This document shows positions 6,405-12,066 of a stretch of DNA of 12,066 nucleotides, one piece after another; position 1 is the first letter of the stretch, and the number at the start of each line of letters is the position of its first letter. The notes under the pieces are model-generated. The model searched no databases and had not been told where the DNA came from. It saw only the letters and a program-made list of their open reading frames with translations. Origin of the DNA: Deltaproteobacteria bacterium (GTDB lineage Bacteria; Desulfobacterota; Binatia; UBA9968). The DNA lies in contig JACPFE010000083.1 of assembly GCA_016183145.1 (NCBI GenBank), positions 1 through 12,066 on the forward strand, written 5' to 3'. Position numbers and translations under genes: made by a program.

Positions 6405-7994
6405 GTGAATATGAATCCCTCCACCCGAGAAATCTCCGGAGCTGGCCTGACAATAGAGCAGGTCGCTTCGGTGGCCCGCCGAAGCGTACGCGTTGAGCTT
6501 ACTTCAAACACCGGCGCAAGAGAGAAAATTTCTGCATCTCGACAGCTTCTCGAAAAAAAATTAGCGGACGGAGAAGTCATCTACGGGGTCAACACGGGAT
6601 TTGGCGGAAACGTGCGTTTTCTCATTCCTCATAACGATTTGCCCTTCCACCAGGAAAATCTTTTTCGTTCCCTCACCTGCGGCGTTGGCCAACCGCTTGC
6701 GGAGGACGCGGTCCGCGCCGCCATGCTCCTGAGGGCGAATGCTCTCGCCAAAGGCCTTTCCGGGGTCAGAGTAGAAATCATCGAGCGCATGGTTGATCTC
6801 CTCAACCACGGGATTACGCCGGTCGTACCACGTTACGGTTCCGTGGGAGCGAGCGGGGATTTAATTCCTTCCGCCTACATCGGCCGCGTCTTGCTAGGCC
6901 AAGGAGAGGTCCACTATCAGGGCAAGACGGTCGCGGCCGCTGAAGCCCTGCAAAGCGCCAAGTTGAAACGCGTCAAACTCAAAGCCAAAGAAGGGCTCGC
7001 GCTAATCAATGGCACGACGGTGATGACGGGCATCGGCGCTCTGGTGATCCATGATGGAATTTACCTTGCCCTCCTAGTGCTTGCCTGCGCGAGCATAGCT
7101 ATCGAGGCGCTACGGGCCGCTGATGACCCGTTTTTAGAAGCTATCCATCGGGCCAAGAATCACCCGGGCCAGATGGATGCGGCGGAGGTCTGCCGCAAGC
7201 TGATCTACCAGAGCCGCTATGTCCGTAATCTCGACGAGATTCGGGAGAAGATGGGCCAGGCACGCGAAGCGGCCGAGGGAAAGGTCGTGCGATCGGAAGA
7301 AGCGATCCAGAGTCCCTATTCACTGCGCTGCGCGCCCCAGGGAATCGGCCCCATGCTAGATGCTTTGCGTGGGCATCGGCTCGTTTTGGAGCGCGAGATC
7401 AATTCGGTCAACGACAACCCTCTCATCGACCCGACCGAGGGCCGTGTTTACCACACGGGCAATTTCTACGGCGGCCACGTTGCTCGCGCGCTCGACAGTT
7501 GGAAAATCGATCTTGCGACCCTGGCCAATTGGCTTCACTCCATCATGGCCCTGCTCGTCGATGATAGATTCAGCAACGGGCTTCCTCCCAACCTATCGCG
7601 GAATCCGGGGGTGTCGTCCGGCTTTAAAGGGATGCAGCTTTGTCTAACGAGTTTGGTCTGCGCCATGCGTCACTTGGCTAACCCGAGCATGATCCATACC
7701 CTGCCGACCGAACAGTACAATCAGGACATGGTCAGTCTGGGAGCCCACGCGGCCCTGACCGCGATGGATATGACGACGATAGCGCAAGATGCCGCCGCCA
7801 TCGTACTGATCACCCTTTGTCAGGCCATCGACCTACGGGGTGGCGGCGCAGGGCTCGGCAAAGGGAGCCGCGCGGTTTACGAGGCAATCAGAAGCGAAGT
7901 TGCGTTCCTCGACGAGGACCGTGCTATGGACGGCGAAATTAAGAAGGTGACCGAATTGATCAACAAGAGATTGATTCCTCTTCCCGTGCTGTAG
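6405..7994 (+). CDS. Aromatic amino acid ammonia-lyase / aminomutase family (MIO enzyme)
   Basis: The family eliminates ammonia from His, Phe or Tyr (or shifts the amino group) using the MIO electrophile. With the GTG start the protein has 529 residues. It shows the MIO triad Ala149-Ser150-Gly151 in GSVGASGDLIP, catalytic Tyr60 in IYGVNTGFGG, Asn202 in LINGTT, Tyr305 and Arg308 in YSLRCAPQ, Asn336 in NDNPL, and NQDMVSLG near 439-446. Known selectivity positions favour an aromatic rather than a His substrate: the residue matching Glu414 of histidine ammonia-lyase is Gln440, as in PAL/TAL. The selectivity pair (His-Leu in R. sphaeroides TAL, Phe-Leu in PAL, Ser-His in HAL) reads Ser89-Leu90 here, an unusual mix. 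No hut genes are present. An acyl-CoA ligase gene starts 8 bases downstream, which fits conversion of an arylacrylate product to its CoA ester. An aminomutase giving a beta-amino acid cannot be excluded. Membership of the family is sure; the substrate is not. Confidence 0.9.
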   Translation: MNMNPSTREISGAGLTIEQVASVARRSVRVELTSNTGAREKISASRQLLEKKLADGEVIYGVNTGFGGNVRFLIPHNDLPFHQENLFRSLTCGVGQPLAEDAVRAAMLLRANALAKGLSGVRVEIIERMVDLLNHGITPVVPRYGSVGASGDLIPSAYIGRVLLGQGEVHYQGKTVAAAEALQSAKLKRVKLKAKEGLALINGTTVMTGIGALVIHDGIYLALLVLACASIAIEALRAADDPFLEAIHRAKNHPGQMDAAEVCRKLIYQSRYVRNLDEIREKMGQAREAAEGKVVRSEEAIQSPYSLRCAPQGIGPMLDALRGHRLVLEREINSVNDNPLIDPTEGRVYHTGNFYGGHVARALDSWKIDLATLANWLHSIMALLVDDRFSNGLPPNLSRNPGVSSGFKGMQLCLTSLVCAMRHLANPSMIHTLPTEQYNQDMVSLGAHAALTAMDMTTIAQDAAAIVLITLCQAIDLRGGGAGLGKGSRAVYEAIRSEVAFLDEDRAMDGEIKKVTELINKRLIPLPVL

Positions 7995-8002
7995 GGGGAA
8001 CT

Positions 8003-9553
8003 ATGAACATTTTCGATTCCCTGGAGCGCAGCAAGAGCTATCTCCCCGACAAAGAGGCCGTCATTTTCGGCGCCACCGGAATCACCTACCGGGATCTTTA
8101 CGAGCGAGTGTGCCGCTTAAGTTCGACCTTACAGGCGGACTGTAACATACAGCAAGGAGACCGAGTCGCGCTTTTTCTCCCCAATGTGCCCGACTTCATT
8201 TTTTCCTACTACGCGGTGGTCCGCCTCGGAGCGATTGCGGTCTCGTTGAATGTCATGTTCAAGCGCGACGAGCTGAAATTCATTCTGAATGATTCCGAGG
8301 CGAAGCTCTTGATCACGACGCCGCAACTTTTGGAACAGGTGCCGGAGGCAAGCGATGTCCCAGCTTTAAAAACCCTACTCTGTACCGGAAAAGCGGACCG
8401 CGCCGGGGTGGTCGAACTGAGCAAGTTGCTGTCATCGGCTTCACCGCCCACCCCCAAGTCCAACGTGGGGAGCGACTCGGCAGCAGCTATCCTCTACACC
8501 TCCGGGACGACGGGCAAGCCCAAGGGAGTCGTTCTCTCCCAGGGGAACCTGATTTCAAACGTCTACGCTACCCATCACCATACCAGAATGGTTTCCACCG
8601 ACAGACTCATCTGCTACCTCCCGCTGTTTCACTGCTTCGGGCAAAACTTCATCATGAACGCCTCGGTGAACGCCGGGGCAACGCTGGTTCTGCACGAGCG
8701 CTTCCAGCCCGATGAGATCGTGGATTCGATAAAGGCCAACGCCGTCACAATGTTCTTCGGCGTCCCCACCGTCTATTCGCGTTTCTTGACGCTACCCAAC
8801 TTGGAAGATCCGCTTCGTACGGTGCGTTATTATTTTACCGCCGCCGCGCCGATGCCCGTCGGAGTCGCACGCCGTTGGCGTGAACGGTTTGACGCGATCA
8901 TTTACGAAGGCTATGGCCTCACCGAAACCTCTCCCTTCGCCTCTTACAATCACGACTTTGTCTATCGCGAGGGGAGCGTCGGCAGTCCCATTGAAAACGT
9001 TGAGATGAAAATCGTCGATCCTGAGGGACATGATCTTCCACAGGAGGAATTGGGCGAGATCACCATTAAAGGACCGAACGTTATGCAAGGCTACTTCCGC
9101 CGCCCGGAAGAGACGGCCCAGGTGATGCGCGAGGGATGGTTTCTCACCGGCGACATCGGACAAACGGATGCCGACGGCTACTTTTACCTGGTGGACCGGG
9201 CCAAGGATATGATCAATGTCGCCGGCTTTAAGGTATGGCCGCGGGAGGTCGAGGAACTCTTAATGAAACATCCGGCCGTCGCCGAAGCCGCGGTGATCGG
9301 CATTCCCGACCCCGACTCAGGAGAGGCGGTCAAGGCCTTTGCGGTCCTGAAGGCGGGCGCGCCCGCGACGGAACAGGAATTGACAGAGTTCTGCCGTACC
9401 CGTATCGCGGTCTACAAGGCGCCCCGTTTTGTCGAGTTCATCGATGCCCTGCCGAGAAATCCCTCGGGAAAAATTCTCAAACGAGAGCTTAGAGCGCGGG
9501 AGCGGAATATTAAAGAGGCCGTCGGTCTAACTTCTGCCGCTGCGGGCCGCTGA
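8003..9553 (+). CDS. AMP-forming acyl-/aryl-CoA ligase (ANL superfamily)
   Basis: The enzyme activates a carboxylic acid to an acyl adenylate and then to its CoA thioester. It has 516 residues with the superfamily motifs in order: P-loop LYTSGTTGKPKG (about 165-175), YLPLFHCFG (205-213), YGLTETSPF (304-312), GWFLTGDIG (378-386), the hinge LVDRAKDMINVAGFKVWP (396-413), and NPSGKILKREL with catalytic Lys490. It resembles long-chain/4-coumarate type ligases in overall layout; the acid is not readable by eye. A GGGGAA ribosome-binding site precedes ATG 8003. It starts 8 bases after the ammonia-lyase gene and ends 1 base before the next start, so translation is probably coupled. In this setting the product of the lyase (for example a cinnamate-type acid) is the best candidate substrate, by inference. 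A fatty-acid substrate is the main alternative. Confidence 0.92.
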   Translation: MNIFDSLERSKSYLPDKEAVIFGATGITYRDLYERVCRLSSTLQADCNIQQGDRVALFLPNVPDFIFSYYAVVRLGAIAVSLNVMFKRDELKFILNDSEAKLLITTPQLLEQVPEASDVPALKTLLCTGKADRAGVVELSKLLSSASPPTPKSNVGSDSAAAILYTSGTTGKPKGVVLSQGNLISNVYATHHHTRMVSTDRLICYLPLFHCFGQNFIMNASVNAGATLVLHERFQPDEIVDSIKANAVTMFFGVPTVYSRFLTLPNLEDPLRTVRYYFTAAAPMPVGVARRWRERFDAIIYEGYGLTETSPFASYNHDFVYREGSVGSPIENVEMKIVDPEGHDLPQEELGEITIKGPNVMQGYFRRPEETAQVMREGWFLTGDIGQTDADGYFYLVDRAKDMINVAGFKVWPREVEELLMKHPAVAEAAVIGIPDPDSGEAVKAFAVLKAGAPATEQELTEFCRTRIAVYKAPRFVEFIDALPRNPSGKILKRELRARERNIKEAVGLTSAAAGR

Positions 9554-9554
9554 T

Positions 9555-10700
9555 ATGTCGGATCGCGTCTCCATAATCGGCATCGGCTTCACCTCGCTCA
9601 AGCGGTCAACACCCCATCAGTCCTTCAAGGAGTTGATGTTCGAAGCGGCACAAAAGGCGTATCGCGACGCAGGAGTCCAAGCGAGCGAGATCGATTCTTT
9701 CGTAACCTGCGCCGAGGATCTCAACGAGGGGCTGTCGATTTTCGATGAGTACACGCCCGATCAGCTCGGCGCGGCGCGAAAGCCGATGCATACGCTCACT
9801 CAGGACGGTCTCCATGGGATCGGGGACGCGGTCATGCAGATCCGCGCCGGGATCGCCGCCACTGTCGCCGTCGAGGCCCACAGCAAAGCGTCGAACATAC
9901 TGACGCCGGACTGGCTGCTCGATTATGCCATGGATCCGATTTTCAATCGGCCGCTCGGCTTTAATCCGCACGCGCTGGCCGCCCTCGAAATGAACCTTTT
10001 TCTTAATGAATCGGGAATCGGTTTCGATCACTGCGCCGAGGTCGTGGTGAAAAACCGCGCCAATGCGCTTGTCAATCCTGTCGCCGCTTATCCGCTCGAC
10101 ATGACATCGACCAGCGTAAACTCCTCGCCCTATTTCGCCTATCCCCTGCGCGAAGCGGAAATGGCCAGACATGCCGATGGAGCGGTGGTCGTTGTTCTGG
10201 CCAACGAAGCAATCAAATCGCGGGCAAAGCCGGTTTGGGTTTTGGGCGCGGGTTTTGCCAACGATAGCGGGACGGTTGAGTCGCGCGACTGGCGCAAAGC
10301 GGTTTACGCGGAGATCGCCGCTAAGCAAGCCTATCGACAGGCTTCAATTAAAGATCCACGAGAGATCGACTTCTTTGAAGTGGACGACACCTACGCTTAC
10401 AAGGAACTCCAGCATCTCATCGCCCTTGGTCTGTATGCCGAGCCCGCGCAGGCGGCGCGGGCGCTCGAGTCCGGCGAAACCCAGACCGGCGGCAAAACTC
10501 CGGTCAATGTTTCCGGCGGCGCTTTAGGTATGGGGCTGGCGCTGGAGGCCGCCGGGCTCTATCGCATCGTCGAGCTGGTTCTGCAGATCCGTGGTCAGGC
10601 GGGCCCGCGCCAGTTGTCGCGGGTTAAAATCGGCCTGGCGCAATCCTGGCGCGGCGTGCCGACAACGAGCGGCGCAGTGGTCATTCTGGGTTCGGAGTGA
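9555..10700 (+). CDS. SCP2-thiolase-like protein, catalytic Cys and His absent (subunit 1)
   Basis: The protein has 381 residues and the thiolase fold of the SCP2/lipid-transfer subgroup. Visible landmarks are an N-terminal VSIIGIGFTSL strand, ADGAVVVVLANEAI (about 207-220), FEVDDTYAYKELQHL (274-288) and NVSGGALGMGLALEAAG (318-334). True thiolases have Cys-x-Ser-Gly near residue 85, His in HDCF and His in GHP. Here these read G-L-H-G (85-88), D-D-T-Y (277-280) and G-M-G-L (325-328), so none of the three is kept. Thiolysis is therefore unlikely. Possible roles are retro-aldol cleavage of a beta-hydroxyacyl-CoA, as shown for Ltp2, or a structural partner of the next gene product. It begins 1 base after the ligase stop and ends 4 bases before the next start. 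Fold assignment is firm; activity is inferred. Confidence 0.8.
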   Translation: MSDRVSIIGIGFTSLKRSTPHQSFKELMFEAAQKAYRDAGVQASEIDSFVTCAEDLNEGLSIFDEYTPDQLGAARKPMHTLTQDGLHGIGDAVMQIRAGIAATVAVEAHSKASNILTPDWLLDYAMDPIFNRPLGFNPHALAALEMNLFLNESGIGFDHCAEVVVKNRANALVNPVAAYPLDMTSTSVNSSPYFAYPLREAEMARHADGAVVVVLANEAIKSRAKPVWVLGAGFANDSGTVESRDWRKAVYAEIAAKQAYRQASIKDPREIDFFEVDDTYAYKELQHLIALGLYAEPAQAARALESGETQTGGKTPVNVSGGALGMGLALEAAGLYRIVELVLQIRGQAGPRQLSRVKIGLAQSWRGVPTTSGAVVILGSE

Positions 10701-10704
10701 AAGC

Positions 10705-11880
10705 ATGGCTCGACGCAGGGTCGCCGTCATCGGCGCGGGAATGACTAAATTCATGCGCAGGGCTTTGGAGACGCCCAAGGAGCTCGCTTGGATGGCTGCC
10801 CGCGCCGCGCTCGAATCCGCCGAGATGAAACTCGACCAGATCGATTGCGTCGTCTCCGGCAGCGCGCCGGATGCCTTCGACGGGCTGCACATGAAAGGCG
10901 AATATCTCTCGGACGGCTGCGGCGCCTGGAAGAAACCTTACCTGCGCTGCTACGTCGGTGGCGGAACCGGCGTCTACGCCGTGGCGCAGGCCTGGTTTCA
11001 CGTCGCCTCCGGACTGTTCGACACCGCCCTGGTGGTCTGCGAGGAAAAAATGTCGAGTTGCCTGCCTCATCCCCAGGCGGCTTTTCTTACGATCTTCGAC
11101 CCCATCACCGAACAGCCCCTCAAGCCCAACCTGCTGTGGATTTTCGCTCTCGAGCAAACCCGCTACATGCAAACCTATGGCATTGCGCTCGAAGACATCG
11201 CGCGCGTATCGGTCAAGAATAAACGCAACGCCTTGGGTCACCCGGCCGCGCAGCTCGGCGCGGATCTTACGGTCAAAGATGTCCTGGCTTCCGAAGTGAT
11301 GGCATGGCCCGTGCACCGTCTCATGGTGAGCCCCACCAGCGACGGCGCCGCCGCGGTGATTCTTGCGGGCGAAGAAACGGCCCGGCGCGCCAGCGACAGG
11401 CCCGTCTGGATTCAGGGTGTGGGCTGGTGCCTGGATACCGCCTACTGGACCAATCGTGATCTCGCCTATCCAGAGTATTTGGAGAAAGCCGCGTGGATGG
11501 CCTACCGCATGGCCGGAATTCGCGAGCCCCGCAAGGAAATCAATATCGCGGAGCCCTATGATCCATTCGCCTACAAGGAGCTCCATCATCTGGAGGGCTT
11601 ACAACTGGCGCCCAGAGGCCAGGCGCCGAAACTTCTCGCCGACGGCGTTTTCGATCGCAACGGTGACTTGCCGGTCACGCCGTCCGGCGGGCTCCTGGGC
11701 GTGGGAAACCCCATCGCCGCCGCCGGGACGATGAAGATCTGCGAGTTGTTTTGGCAATTGCGCGGCGAAGCCGGCGCGCGCCAGGTGCCAGGAAAACCTG
11801 AGCGAGGCGTAGCGCAGGCGTGGGGCGATCTGATGCAAGTAGGAACGGTAGTCGTCTTGGGGACGAAAAAACCGGACTAG
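10705..11880 (+). CDS. SCP2-thiolase-like protein, Cys-less, Tyr in place of active-site His (subunit 2)
   Basis: The protein has 391 residues from ATG 10705, starting MARRRVAVIGAGM as thiolase-fold proteins do. The upstream in-frame ATG at 10591 would overlap the previous gene by 110 bases and add unrelated Arg-rich residues, so it is rejected; GGAG at 10695-10698 serves 10705. The nucleophile region reads CYVGGGTGVYAV, with Gly86 where thiolases have Cys. HDCF becomes YDPF (Tyr285) in AEPYDPFAYKELHHL, and GHP becomes GNP (Asn335) in SGGLLGVGNPIAAAG. The YD-x-F pattern is shared by Cys-less SCP2-type proteins, to which the steroid side-chain aldolase Ltp2 belongs; those usually work with a DUF35 partner. 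It likely pairs with the preceding gene product, from which it differs clearly in sequence. A retro-aldolase role is inference; no DUF35 gene is visible before the window ends. Confidence 0.82.
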   Translation: MARRRVAVIGAGMTKFMRRALETPKELAWMAARAALESAEMKLDQIDCVVSGSAPDAFDGLHMKGEYLSDGCGAWKKPYLRCYVGGGTGVYAVAQAWFHVASGLFDTALVVCEEKMSSCLPHPQAAFLTIFDPITEQPLKPNLLWIFALEQTRYMQTYGIALEDIARVSVKNKRNALGHPAAQLGADLTVKDVLASEVMAWPVHRLMVSPTSDGAAAVILAGEETARRASDRPVWIQGVGWCLDTAYWTNRDLAYPEYLEKAAWMAYRMAGIREPRKEINIAEPYDPFAYKELHHLEGLQLAPRGQAPKLLADGVFDRNGDLPVTPSGGLLGVGNPIAAAGTMKICELFWQLRGEAGARQVPGKPERGVAQAWGDLMQVGTVVVLGTKKPD

Positions 11881-11894
11881 AAACATATTCAAAC

Positions 11895-12012
11895 CGTTCA
11901 AGTCGTTCAAGCGGTTCAAACCGTCTTTCGGACTGGATACATTCAACATGCAACCACATCATTGGAAGTCTTAGACGACTTGAACGTCCGAACCTCCGAA
12001 ACGGCTTGAACG
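11895..12012. repeat. GTTCAAG-word inverted repeat after the operon
   Basis: CGTTCAAGTCGT at 11895-11906 has an exact reverse complement at 11975-11986. A second pair, CGTTCAAGCGG (11905-11915) and CGGCTTGAACG (12002-12012), matches less exactly. The word style is the same as in the element at 5241-5355. It occupies nearly all of the 139-base gap after the last operon gene. It could be a termination or stability element, or a low-complexity repeat family dispersed in this genome. Confidence 0.6.
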
Positions 12013-12019
12013 AGACATT

Positions 12020-12066
12020 ATGACAAAGAATTTTGGTGGTACGCCACTCGACAAACGAGAGTTGGC
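12020..12066 (+). CDS. Possible start of a further gene (truncated by window end)
   Basis: ATG at 12020 opens a frame reading MTKNFGGTPLDKREL that stays open to the last base. Only 15 codons are visible and I recognise no family. The ribosome-binding site is weak. Genes for DUF35 (Zn-ribbon/OB-fold) proteins often accompany Cys-less thiolases, so this position is where one might be expected, but nothing in the visible residues shows it. Confidence 0.35.
   Translation, partial: MTKNFGGTPLDKREL

Noticed and set aside
6405..7994. Histidine ammonia-lyase (hutH)
   Set aside because: The HAL Glu414 position is Gln and the HAL His83 position is Leu. No other hut genes are nearby, and the neighbours are a CoA ligase and thiolase-fold genes.
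10591..10704. Upstream ATG start for the second thiolase-like gene
   Set aside because: It would overlap the preceding gene by 110 bases and add Arg-rich residues unlike a thiolase N-terminus. ATG 10705 has a GGAG ribosome-binding site and starts exactly at the fold.
10681..11589. A 302-codon minus-strand frame opposite the second thiolase-like gene
   Set aside because: It is the shadow of a well-supported coding sequence, with no motif and no plausible ribosome-binding site.
9555..11880. Ordinary beta-ketothiolases or acetyl-CoA acetyltransferases
   Set aside because: Both proteins lack the nucleophilic Cys and the His of HDCF and GHP that thiolysis needs.

Overview
The window is a bacterial chromosomal segment with about 58% GC by eye. 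Every recognisable gene lies on the + strand and the coding density is high. The genes alone do not place the organism. The pyruvate dehydrogenase is the single-chain AceE type with its own E2 and E3. The gaps carry structured repeats of a kind often seen in large-genome environmental Gram-negative bacteria (the deltaproteobacterial, Binatota, Methylomirabilota or Rokubacteria sort). That placement is a guess from general style, not a demonstrated assignment.

Left half (1-5233): the pyruvate dehydrogenase complex in the order E1 (aceE, 5' end outside the window), E2 (aceF-like, one lipoyl domain) and E3 (lpdA-like). Together they oxidatively decarboxylate pyruvate to acetyl-CoA. The genes are not tightly packed. 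Gaps of 297 and 470 bases hold palindromic repeat elements: a nested 162-base inverted repeat after aceE, and two perfect 38-base tandem units plus a diverged inverted copy after aceF.

Middle (5234-6272): a 24-base inverted repeat built from GTTCAAG-type words, then a standalone 5'-3' exonuclease that corresponds to the N-terminal nuclease domain of DNA polymerase I and ends where that domain ends.

Right half (6376-11880): an apparent four-gene operon behind a consensus extended -10 promoter. It encodes (1) an aromatic amino acid ammonia-lyase/aminomutase family protein with the Ala-Ser-Gly MIO triad, (2) an AMP-forming acyl-CoA ligase, and (3, 4) two SCP2-thiolase-like proteins that both lack the thiolase nucleophilic Cys and the His residues. 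Gaps are 8, 1 and 4 bases. The order lyase, CoA ligase, thiolase-fold proteins suggests deamination of an aromatic amino acid to an arylacrylate, activation to a CoA thioester, and shortening of the side chain. Because the thiolase-fold pair is cysteine-less, a retro-aldol type cleavage (as in the Ltp2 steroid aldolases) is more plausible than thiolysis. This is the most interesting part of the window. Its substrate is not determined by the sequence.

The end of the window (11881-12066) has another GTTCAAG-type inverted repeat and the first 15 codons of a possible further gene.
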